Source of the DNA: Saccoglossus kowalevskii
Lineage: Eukaryota; Hemichordata; Enteropneusta; Harrimaniidae
Direction: 5' to 3'
Assembly (NCBI RefSeq): GCF_000003605.2
Contig: NW_003143298.1
Location: 98,218 to 118,832, forward strand
Length of the DNA stretch: 20,615 nucleotides
A model generated the notes under the pieces. The model worked only from the letters and a program-made list of their open reading frames with translations, ran no database searches and was not told the DNA's origin. How positions within the stretch are numbered: position 1 is the stretch's first letter; each line of letters opens with the position of its first letter. Shown here in pieces: positions 1 through 11,100 of this stretch. A program made the translations under genes and the position numbers.

Positions 1-114
1 AAATATTCACAGCCAGTACGTAAACAATGGAAAATAAGTTTGCGTAATTATTACGAAGGCAACGCATTATCACGTCGGCAATGGTGAAATATTCACAACC
101 AGAACAGTAACAAT
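1..114. repeat. Diverged direct repeat, ~86-bp period
   Basis: AAATATTCACAGCCAGTACG at position 1 returns with a few changes at 87 (AAATATTCACAACCAGAAC). It is followed in both copies by a related TTACG(A/T)AGGCAA stretch; the second copy lacks about 20 bp in the middle. It runs into the left edge, so it may continue outside the window. Confidence 0.6.
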
Positions 115-182
115 TTTTACGTAGGCAAAGCAGAGCCAATAGGATGTGTATAATAACAAGGTCAACGCGCGGAGCGCGAATG

Positions 183-196
183 GTCACCAAGGTAAC
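183..196. promoter_or_regulatory. Perfect RFX X-box match
   Basis: GTCACCAAGGTAAC fits the RFX consensus GTNRCC-N(0-3)-RGYAAC at every fixed position, with a two-base spacer. It lies in a CpG-richer patch within the last visible intron. Function is not shown; no open frame follows on either strand nearby. Confidence 0.4.
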
Positions 197-598
197 AACC
201 CACTTGTTCAGCGCGTGACTTGGGGTTAAACTTGGGCCAAGGTTTATTAGATTAGTCAGTTTCGCCAAGAAATGCGCTATTTTTTTCGCTGATCACCCAG
301 TTGTTGTAGTATATATTGTAGCACCAAGTGTGTGACACTCCCTCTTCGACTTCGGCTTGCTTTTCCTACTTAGTGCATGGTCTCGAGGTAACGTAAACTG
401 CGGCCTCTTATCGAGTGTTTTACACTTGGAATTTATACTTCGCCCTATTATATTGGTATACGCGAAACATTAATCTTTTAAAATAAATCCTGAGACCATA
501 CAGCAGCGGCAAGTAACCTTTAGTTTCCCAGTCTATTGTGTCCATTCATAGTCTTAACAATAGGGTGTAAAGTGCCATACAAGCCTACCGCACCCGAC

Positions 599-700
599 CG
601 CGGTAAACCGGGGTCATGGAATCTATGCATAAATTTGCATAAAATGCGGTCGACCGGCGAGCACCCACCACCACTGCGGTAATGACCGTGGTTAACCGCG
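599..700. repeat. Inverted repeat flanking an octamer-like core
   Basis: The arm at 599-617 and the reverse complement of 682-700 share about 16 of 19 bases (CGCGGTWAACC..GGTCAT). Between them lie ATGCATAAATTTGCAT, which contains an ATTTGCAT octamer, and the palindrome CGGTCGACCG. It could be a small fold-back element or a regulatory cluster. Confidence 0.5.
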
Positions 701-2010
701 AGTTTGATTTCCTACTCTTCCCTAAAAGATATCAGTTTAAAGGGCGGCAGTTGTGTCCCACGTCATGTTGATATGGGACTCATAGCAACGTATACTACGC
801 GTGTAAAATACATTGTTTATTTACATGAAATTCAAACACGCAACGACCACCACGCTTTAACAATATGATACATACCTATGGCAAGTCTGAATTTCATCCA
901 ATGTGGCTTTTCTAGATTTTACCTTCTGGAAAGTAAAAAAGAAAATCAATATGATATGATGTCACTGAATCTGAGGTAAACAGATTTTCACTTCTGTCAA
1001 TGACATTTTTGATGATTTTTCAGGCTTTTATGAACACAAAATTTTGTGAAAGTCCCAGTGAATCTATGACTCTTGTGAACTGTTCATTGCTACAAAATGT
1101 TGAGACTTTCATTGATTGTAAATATATATTTGCATCCCACACAAATATGGCTACTTTTATAACATGAGAAACCTTCATTATTATGCATGCATAGTAAGAA
1201 AACATAGTTGAACTCTGGTGACCTTGCCCTTTGTTATACAATATTATTTCCTTTATCATAGTTTGTTTCAATATGAATATGCATTGTGATAATTAATTTT
1301 GAATACAAACAAGTTGAAACAACAGTGGGGAATCAGTCTACCGAATGTCCTTGATAGATGTAAATATCTAGATCTTGATCAAAGTTTGGCACCCAATTCA
1401 TAGGAATGCTTATATTGATTTTCTGACATCTTGTCTTCTGTAAAGATTTTAGGTTTGCAAATGTATATCAGACTGTGCAAAAACTTCATGAGTTGGTTTT
1501 GAAACCTAGTCTAGTATTCCCATGGGATTTGGGAGATACAACACCAAGGATATTATTACAAGATAAATGATTTGCTTCATTGAACACAGACAACAATGCA
1601 TATTTCCACTGAGATCAGTGACCTTTGAATGTGTATCACCAGTGATCATAAGTCAAGTAGAAACAGTCAAAATATTTTATCAGATTTTCACAATTTTCGC
1701 ATGATATTTTCATACTGGAAATCTATTGTTCAAACTCAGGGAAGACTTTATACTGGTGAATAAGGTGACCAAGTTTGATGAAGTTTGGAATAGAATCAGT
1801 AAAGTTATTGTGCACACATGATAATTATTAACGACGACGACGACGATAACGCCAGACAGAAATTTTCCCCTTAATATGCCTTTCCCTTCCATCTTTGATG
1901 TTATGGGCAAGGTAAAAACATTAGCCAAGATGATGATGCTGACATAGGACAGACGTCTCCCTACATCAGACTCAACATTTCGGCCATACATACAAATATT
2001 AAATACTAAC

Positions 2011-2144
2011 CTCACATCTTGAAATAACTCCCGTTTCTTGAAACCTAGCCCATATACTTTGTAATCTGCCTGCATGTTCTGGATGTAAGGCATTATTACC
2101 GCATGTACATTGATGCTTCTGCATTAAACTATCATATGCTAACC
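2011..2144 (-). CDS. HDAC4: HDAC exon o: start of the deacetylase domain
   Basis: Acceptor TATTTTATTGACAG and donor TGTGAG|GTTAGTA; phase 1 in, phase 0 out. It encodes [20 protein letters not shown], then [19 protein letters not shown] and VISRCE. CTCGxxxxHPEHAG carries Cys700, Cys702 and His708, equivalent to Cys667, Cys669 and His675 of the structural zinc site special to class IIa enzymes; the fourth ligand is encoded further 3', outside the window. This is the last exon I can see, and no continuation (such as a GRKA(T/S)LEE block) appears in 1-2010. The overlapping frame 1710-2093 is a register shadow. Confidence 0.96.
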
Positions 2145-5100
2145 CTGTCAATAAAATATGTGCATACAACAAAAGTATTAAAGGGACAGTCTTGCATTGT
2201 CGCAGACACTCAAAACTAAATTTTAACAAATTTTATCGTGGGGTTTTAAGTTTGAAAAATGAAAATGCTAAAACCCCCTTTCCCAAAAAAATAATGTTGC
2301 TTCACATTTAAGCAAATGTCTTAAAAGCAATTTCATGGACATAAATCCATTTTTCGATAATACATGTATACCCCCGGTAATAATAAAAATATATTATAAT
2401 ACATGTATTATAAATGTGCATTGAAGCTACTGCTGTGTATTCAATTAAGTGACTTTTTTTTATTAATCCTGACTACTGTGCCCTATAGTAATTGAATGAC
2501 CAGGTCAGATTATTTAAGAAATGACAATTTTATATACAGGTATATGTATAGGTATACGGATATATCTTAAATTACCCAGAATTCAGTTTTTCCAGACAAA
2601 AAAAAAATAGGCCAATGGTCTGTTTCTGAGCGGCTATTGTACAAAAGATTAGTGTTGTATATGTCACAACTTTTCGTTTAAATTTGTACTTTTAAATGAA
2701 ATATCGCCAAACAACCACACAAAGTTGTCAATGGAATAATAAACACATGTATGCCTAACACCTAAAGCATTGGAAATAGTGGTTAGTTGAAATTCCATTT
2801 TTAACCAAAAATGACAAAAATATTTGCCAAAATTAGAGAATTAAAGATATGGCCATGGGATAAACAAATCTAGTAGATGTCAACACAAGGTACATACACA
2901 CCAAGTATCAAAGCATTCAGGCAACCGGTTTTGAAGAAGAAGTCGAAAATAGAATTTTTGACCAAAAATGACCATTTTAAAATAGTCTGAACTGAAATCA
3001 GTTCGGGTCGTAACAGTCTTTTATTTTCATTATTTTCGCCTTAAGTTTCTACCTTTCAACTGTCTATGGGTCCCGAAACTATTTCATCAATTATTTTGAG
3101 GGCGATAGTCCGAAATTGTCGATTTCACGACGAAAACCGCTTGAAATGGGAAAACTATGACGCCTCATGGCGTCACGATAACTTATTCAAGATGGCGGTA
3201 AACACGGGGATTTCGCTGTAGTTTTCCGCGGTTTTCGTCTTGAAATCGAGCCAAAAACTAGGATTAATTTCGGAACAATTCAGATATCCCCATAAATTGT
3301 TTTAATATACAAGAATAGATTGAGATTAAGTTAATGTTGCTGGCTGAAGAGTCCTGGCTACAAAATCGTATGACTTTATCAGACTCTAGATGTACATATG
3401 GTTACCCGTAAAATAACTATCAGCTAAAGAACTGTAGGTTACAATAGTCAGGATTAATAAACAAGTCACCTATATATAATATGGTTTTAAAGGTCTGTCA
3501 ACTAGAATAATCCATTCTGCATGATTTCACTGTACATTCAACCCACATCCCAGGCTTGTCTTGCTCTCATTGAAATATTGCTTTGGCGACGTGTAATAAC
3601 GATGCATGTTTTGAGGTTGAGGGTAAGGGTTGATTTGTTTTCTTGCAATTTATTCTATACCTTTATTACTCCCCACCCCCACCCCCTGGTGCTGACACTG
3701 TCAAATACTGGGCTCAAACACCACAGCGACATCAAAGGCAATTACTTGAATGCACAGTGAGTTTTCCTTTGTGCCCTTCTCATTATTAACTCTTCATGTT
3801 TAGTAATTTTATATTCAACTATACTTCTTCGGCAAAAATGGTCAAAGAGACAGTTTGAATCCAATCAGAATCCATCTTTGGTAGTCACAGTTATGCACAG
3901 ATTTATAATTACCTACACACTTTCCTGCAACTGTTCAACTGACAGTTATTTTGCTGCATACATGTGTGTGGCTTACCTGTAGTAAACATGTGTTTGACCG
4001 GTGAGTCACCAGGACAATACTGAGATGAGTCTGTCGATAAATGGAATGATGCTGCAGCTGGTGAGCTTTGAGCTCGAGATAGCGGTCGATGACAATGCGA
4101 TAGCCTCGTTAATGGATTCACTGTAAAAAAAACATGTGTATTAATTAATTTAATGTAATAACGTGAATACATTGAGTTTTATGAATGGAAACATTCACCC
4201 TGGAATTCAAATCCAATGAAGGGACTTTCTTAGGCTACAGATGCCAGTTGGTAATGCATGTCACATGTATTTGTAAGTTTCCTTCAAACACTAGTTATTT
4301 ACTACCATGCATCTGTTAACGCACTGCGATTGGTTGGTTTCAATCGTCATTTGCAATTTACATAACATTAACCGTACTTGAGCGAGTTATCACCCATGCC
4401 CGGTCAAGCGTCCACCCCAGCCCCCACTTTAGCGCAATTTTTATATTCAGGGTCATATTCGGCAAAGCGCCCATCCCTTCAAAATGCAACTAATTTAAAA
4501 CTTGGTCTTTGATCATTGCTTAACAAATACTGGTAATCATTTTCATATCATGATACAGCACATTCAACAGTGGCGATAATGATGAAGATTTTGACTTTGA
4601 CTGTGTTCAAACAGACTCTAATATTTTGAATCTTGTAAATTTGGGTGGTACGTAATTAATATTGTAATAAAATGTGCATATTTGACCATTTCTGTTTCTT
4701 CATTGTAAGAGTCAATGACGACGCATCTAATTTCGTAATTTTATTTCCCCTCAAAGACGTAATATCCCCATCAATCTGTCACACGGCGAATTCAAATTGT
4801 CATTTGCACTCTTTTCCCAGGGGGGTGCTCGGGTAAGCAGCCACCCCTAAAAAATCCTGATTTTATGAGTTGAGGACCTTGGGCGCTGACACGTCGAGTT
4901 CAGTATATACATAAACATTTAATTTAGAAATTTCTGAATTAAAGGTAATTAAATCTTATTGATTCTGATATATGATTATCATCTCATTTTGGCTAAACAT
5001 AGATCCAAATATGAATTGATTGTAAAATGATCAAGACAAACCTGGTATACACCCAGTCACTGTAGCAGCTTTAGTTGGACCGTGTCGAAGTTTACCAAAG

Positions 5101-8100
5101 TGATGTTGTTTTTCTATTTCCTCTTGTTCCTAAGATAAAACAGATGTTAAAATAACTGTCCAGTCAAATTAATCCTTTAAGTGGTCACAAGAGTGGATTC
5201 ATTTCAAATAAAGATGACCTACGGAAGCTAAGAAGTTGACATACACCAGATGGGGAAAAGTTATGTTGGTCACCCTATAAACTATTGTACCATGAGGAGG
5301 TTTTGACAAGTTTGGGTTGTATTTGATTATTTATATAGGATGTAGTAGCATTGTAATATTGCTATCAACGGCCTGACATGGTCGGCAATTGTTATTGTGC
5401 CCTTGCCGAAGGATTCACTTGGATATAAACTATGCCTAACACAATGCTGTAGTTTACACTCTGACATCATATGTTATTTCATGTTGTCATTTTAGAGTGA
5501 TGAATCCAAACGAAAGGGAGTTGGTGAATATCAGAGGGCACATTGAATGTAATCTATTAAATTACCTTATGCACCATCTTCAGCTTCTCTTCATCAATAT
5601 CAATAGGTTCTTGTTTAATTTCCACAGTTAATGGACTCAGTGATATTGTCGTCATTGAGGGATGATGCTGTTGTTGTTGTTGTAGAAGAAGGGGTGGCGG
5701 TGAGGACCGATTCTCCTGACTTGAATGACTTGGTGATATTCTAGAGTCTGTAATGACTGGAGGTTTGGTAACCGTTGGCGACACTGGAGTGTCTTTCATC
5801 TCAGCATCCTGCGCTGCGGCTGCTGCATCTTCCTCTGCTTCTTCCGGACTCTCCTCCACATGGTTTTCTCTTCTTAACTGCTTTCGCATTTGCTATGACA
5901 TGCACAGAGATTATTGTGAACTTTTTGCGATAGTAGCACTTTGAAGATCATAACTCAAACTTGTGCATCTATCCTTGTAAACACACACTTATATTTATAT
6001 GGAAATTATAAACAAACACACATGTATTTATATGGAGATTGTAAACAAACACACATGTATTCATAAGGAGATTGCAAACAGCCAAACTTGTATTCCTATG
6101 CAAATTGTAAACAGCCACGCTTGTATCTCTTTGGAGATTGTAAACAGCCATACTTGTATTCATATGAAAACTGTAAACAAACACAACTTGTTTACATATG
6201 GAGATTGTAAACAGCCACACTTGCATTCATGTAGCAAATGTGAACAGTGACACCTGTATTCAAATGGGAATAGTAAACGACCATACTTGTATTTATATTG
6301 AAACTGTAAACAAAACACACTTGTTTTCATATGGAGATTGTAAACAGCCACACTTGCATTCATGTAGCAAATGTGAACAGTGACACCTGTATTCAAATGG
6401 AAATAGTAAAGAGCCATACTTGTATTCATTGTATTGTTTACATATGTATATTATAGAAAATACACTTCCTTTCTTACAAGAATTATAAAGGGCAACTCTT
6501 AAACTCATCAAGAGCCCACAAAAGGCCACAATTACATTGAGTGAGATTATACCATGTGTTACTACGTCACGAGGCATACACACATGTAGTAGTAGGTAGT
6601 TTATCAAGTTTTGGTTTCTCTGGTTGCTTAGTTGCCATGCATACAAAAGGCAGGGTTGACCATGTTGACGCACATCCAGTCAGCAGAAGATGAAAAACCT
6701 ATTTTTCATCCATACACACCCGATGAAGCATAACACCATATAACAATAATGTGGGATAACAGCCAAGAAAATGTATCCAACTTGTAAAAAACAAGCTCAC
6801 TAACTACTGGTAATAAAGCTTGCCTTTCTGTAGCAACCAGTAACTCAAAAACTTAAAAATTGAATATAATGAGACAGGGATGATAATCCCTGACTAGAAA
6901 CTAACTTACCACTTGCTTTAAAAGTGCCGGTTGCTGCATCTGTATGTATTTTTGTTTCTCTTGTAAAAACTGTTGATGCTGTTGTTGAAGTAACATCTGT
7001 TGTTGTTGCTGGAATTGTTGTATATGCTGGCTTGTTGGTAAAGGGGCAGATTGTGTTCTGCCTAGGGGCCTGTGACCGGATCTGAAACATTTACCAATGA
7101 GGAAAGGCCACGGCTAATGAACACAGACACAGATACAAAAAGCACACAAAGGATGGGATTAGGAAATGCATCAACAAACCTGTGCCCTTCTACAAAGCTG
7201 TCTCACTTGAAAATGTTGGTAGATTAGTTAAATTTAGTCTTTGTATTTGCTCATTATCCCATCAACAATTTTGCACTAATCTTGTCATTTACTGTGAATT
7301 CCAAGCAAGGTGTTTTCTGATTGGCTTGTGAATTATTCTTTTAGCACTAAATAGCCAATGAGGGTTAGTCTTATAAGTAACTTCTAAATGACCAAGGTAC
7401 ATTCATATTCTGATTGACTTGTCAATTGTTCTAAGTATTGAATAGCTAATGATCTAAACCTGTCAGCAATTAGAATTTTTTTCAAATATAAGAAAAACTA
7501 AACAGATAAATTACAGGACTAACAAGAAGATCGAAAATAATAACTTTAAATTTATTTTTTAATTATTATAGTTATCATTTATACTTTTCAAAATTTAATT
7601 AATAGAGAAACTGGCAAAGAAAGACACAGACAGCCTTATATATATACACAATGGAATTATTATAAATAACAACATTTGCTGTAAATATACTTATCAGCAG
7701 TACACCAATACATATTACTTGACCACAATCTGACAAACAAACAGATAACCTTATAAACCCATATATTTACATTGCAGCTATGAGATGGACAGCATGGAAA
7801 GGTTGGGAAATCACAAACGCGACCAATGTACAATTTACTTATTATATAACATAAGAATTAATACAACAACGACTAATTTTTATCCTGTGATATTTTGAAT
7901 TGAAGGGTGGTGATCATCAGACAAAGCTCTGTATGACATATATGCAAGTCAGTGAAATGACTACTTGCTTTTATAAGAAACAGATTCCCAAAAATTGCAT
8001 TTATTATATCGCAGAATATTAAAATATGACTTATTGTAACCACATCTCTGTCATTCATGTAAGTGCATACAAATACGGTAATTGTGTAATGTTTCACAAA

Positions 8101-11100
8101 TTGAACATGCGATTTCGTTGTCCACCACCCTTCAAAAATGGTACAGAGTCGGCATCGCAAGAAACATCAGCATTCTCCCAATAGATTTCTCAAAGCGGTT
8201 GCCACTGTAGTTTGAAGGAAACCAATAGGTCACCACCCTGCAATCTGGTGCTGGGAAGAATACCAGTGTATGAACTCACCGTATTAATCTAGCATGGGCC
8301 ACTAGTCCGCTACTGATCCCTGCAGTAGTGTTGCTATCAGCCACAGGAATGCCACTCAGTGTATGAGGATGGACGGTGGTTCCAAGACCAGCTATTCAAA
8401 ACATGAATAGTAATAATTTCAAATATTGATTCTATTCAGATTGGCAAATAGCAAGTATATGAAAAGTGGTAGCCTGACAAGTTATATTCAATAGGACACT
8501 TATTTTGTGGCTACAGCAACCCACCTAACAGAACGGTATATTGCTGTTAGCCAATAGTTTGAAATGTAAATGTTAAATTTATTGAAAAGTGACTAAAGAA
8601 ATATGAATTTGGTTATTAAATACTTCACTCGTTTATGGTAGGCCGGAGTTTCATGACAAAACAGGGACTTGATTGCTAGTTTTGGTAAAAGCTTTTTCAA
8701 CTCTGAAGGGTCCCTGCCTGCAAAGGCCGACAATATATCATATACCGGAATTCAAACATAAAAATCAGCAATTTTCACCTGACGATTGAAAAAAACTGAC
8801 ACAAAATGTGCATTTTGTTTGGTGTCACTTACTTGCAATCAATGGGTTGATTGGTGGTGCAGCAATACCTGCTTGTTCTAGGGCTTTTAATTGGGCCTGG
8901 ACAAAAGCTGGATTGGTGGGCGGAAACGAATTATTTAAATCACCATTACCACCTGAAAACAACCAATAAGATTGAACGTCTGAGAGGGAAAGACAAAAAA
9001 CAATTATTTCACACACAAATGGGTAAAATTAAACAAACATGAAACATTAACACAACACAACATAACGGTAAGCTATTGCAGTAGAATAACAATAATCACC
9101 ACATCAAATGGTCAAACTTTATCTTTAAGTATTGGGCCAAACTGAAGGCTTTTAATACTTCAAGATCATACATTTAAACAAATTGTGGAGTCTAAAAAGG
9201 ATTTTTCAAGTTATAGAAAAAGAGAAATTTTATTTAATCTCACATTTTTGTTCAGTAACCTCAGCAGAAATCTGCATCCTAATATTCCATAAATTGCCAT
9301 TATTTATGGGATATACCAGTAATGATAGAGGAATTTGCCTCCCATGATGAAATACAATAAATAAATAAATGACAATAAATGACTGTTGTTCCGGTATTTG
9401 TCAAAACCGGAAATAATTTTACGCAGTTTAACCCCTGACATTTTTAGTTCATTTTGAGTTTATGCGTATTGGTCGTGTAAATAAATTATTTTTGTTTTAC
9501 ATCTAATGTTGCATATTGTTCATTTATTTGTGATGCACGTTTTTATTTGCCATTCTATTCATTGCTGCAGTTTGATCCATGTGTTGTAAATTTTCGCGAA
9601 TTTTCATTATTTGTTTGCAGGGTATGTCCGGGCATAAGTCCACCCCTATTTTTTGCAAATTTTCCATGTTCAGGACCCTGGGCGCTTATCCAGATAAATA
9701 TGGTATTGGTTGCTAAAAAATATGTAACTTAATCATGCAGATAGGACTGCAGTGACACCAGTTAGCGTGACAGCATGGTCCTGTCAGAGACATGTGACCA
9801 CATATTAAAATGCATTACAATGGTGTCTTTATTAATTTACTATGTCACAAGAGGGTGATACTTAGGGTATAAAAAAAAGAGTAATGGGCATACTTTTTCC
9901 TTTTTCGTTGAAATTATGAGTCATAATTTATATGAGAAAAATTACATTCATGCAAAAATAATCATGCAAAAGGTACTTAAACAATAAACACAAGCTTACA
10001 CATGCTGTATTACCGGTATGGTGTTAGTAACATGATGAAAACTGTTTTGTTTTTTTTTGTATTCAAATATTTAATACCGGTACATATTGGTTTGCAAGAA
10101 ATCTGTTTTAATTGCACAAAAATCTAAAAATGGTAGCAGGATTAGCAATAAATATTGTTTCTTGTCAACTCCCGGCCCTCAACTCATATATCGGGTTCTT
10201 CATATAGCAGTGACTCCAAGAGAGTAACTTCCACAGGTTCAGAAGAGAAACAACCGCATACACAGACTTACCATGAGACAATGGTGCAAAATAACCAGTC
10301 TGTAAAACATGACCAGCAGCTAATGGGTTCCCTAACCTTGATGCTAATAGTACTTCATTACTAATACCTGCCTGAGCAGCAGATTGAGTTATTGTACTTG
10401 TGACCTATAAACAAAATGTAACAATTAATATTTATGTCTTGGTATTCACAGATATGGAAGTTTACTCGCGGTCAGCAGATTTGATTGTACAATGCTTGTT
10501 GCAGAGCAAGAAATGAAAAGATCGCACATGGTGAATTGCACATGTCTGTATTAATACCTGTTTTGGGAAAGGAAAAAGGACTGCTAATCACAGATTATGT
10601 TGCCAGGGATATGTCAGATGGTGAATTGCACATATTTGCATTTATACCTGATTTGGGAAGGGTAAATCACAGGGTATGTTGCCAGAGACATGTCGCATGT
10701 TGAATTTCACATATGTATATTTGTATATGGTTGGGGAAGGAAGAAAAAGAGTGCTAATCACACAATATGTTCAGAGTGATATGTCAGATGGTGAATTGCA
10801 CATATTTGCATTTATACCTGATTTGGGAAGGGTAAATCACAGGGTATGTTGCCAGAGACATGTCACATGTTGAATTTCACATATGTATATTTGTATATGG
10901 TTGGGGAAGGAAGAAAAAGAGTGCTAATCACACAATATGTTGAGAGTGATATGTCAGATGGTGAATTGCACATATTTGCATTTATACCTGATTTGGGAAG
11001 GGTAAATCACAGGGTATGTTGCCAGAGACATGTCGCATGTTGAATTTCACATATGTATATTTGTATATGGTTGGGGAAGGAAGAAAAAGAGTGCTAATCA

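Larger units (their letters stand above)
1..2010. other. Partial intron, no exon recognised
   Basis: This is the 5' part of the intron downstream of exon o, more than 2 kb long. Positions about 130-700 are richer in CpG than the rest and hold an X-box and an inverted repeat; 1-114 holds an 86-bp-period direct repeat; 1830-1847 is a short (CGA)n tract. The 83-codon frame at 1020-1271 has no recognisable feature. The remainder is plain AT-rich sequence. Confidence 0.7.
2449..3469. mobile_element. ~1.02-kb non-autonomous element with ~45-bp terminal inverted repeats
   Basis: GTGACTT...TTATTAATCCTGACTACTGT at the left end is mirrored by ACAATAGTCAGGATTAATAA...AAGTCAC at the right end. The similarity continues another ~15 bp inward (CCTAYAGT). 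No transposase frame is present. Inside are a copy of the ~157-bp unit also found at 13.3-14.3 kb (about 2800-2960) and a second inverted-repeat core (about 3106-3277). Target duplication is not clear, so I do not assign a superfamily. Confidence 0.78.
2145..3976. other. Intron between exons n and o
   Basis: It holds the inverted-repeat element at 2449-3469. On the left is an AT-rich flank with a run of C at about 2273-2279. On the right is a flank with a C-rich patch (3667-3688) that is G-rich on the transcribed strand. The 79-codon + frame at 3521-3760 has no coding character. Confidence 0.75.
4121..5041. other. Intron between exons m and n
   Basis: It holds two copies of a dispersed CCGGG..AAGC..CCACCCC motif (about 4399-4473 and 4829-4890). 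Between them (4572-4652) is a short acidic + frame ([13 protein letters not shown]) without ATG support. The remainder is AT-rich and featureless. Confidence 0.7.

Noticed and set aside
1710-2093. 127-codon minus-strand frame
   Set aside because: It overlaps exon o in another register and runs on into intron; it shows no domain, whereas the correct register gives the zinc-site start.
4572-4652. Acidic + strand stretch [13 protein letters not shown]
   Set aside because: It has no ATG or clear splice borders and is short; it could be a transposase relic, but nothing supports it.
5999-6429. Repeat-protein-like frames on both strands
   Set aside because: They are produced by the 33-bp minisatellite; the register breaks at the 133-bp duplication.
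6845-7090. 81-codon Thr-rich minus-strand frame
   Set aside because: It is the wrong register of exon k; the phase set by the neighbouring exons gives [12 protein letters not shown] and polyQ instead.
7873-8160. 95-codon minus-strand frame bracketed by a 13-bp inverted repeat
   Set aside because: A perfect 13-bp inverted pair is expected by chance in a window of this size, and the peptide shows no domain, signal or repeat.
10300-10336. Possible 37-nt micro-intron inside exon h
   Set aside because: GT and AG are present, but the length is below usual animal introns and read-through is open and in phase.
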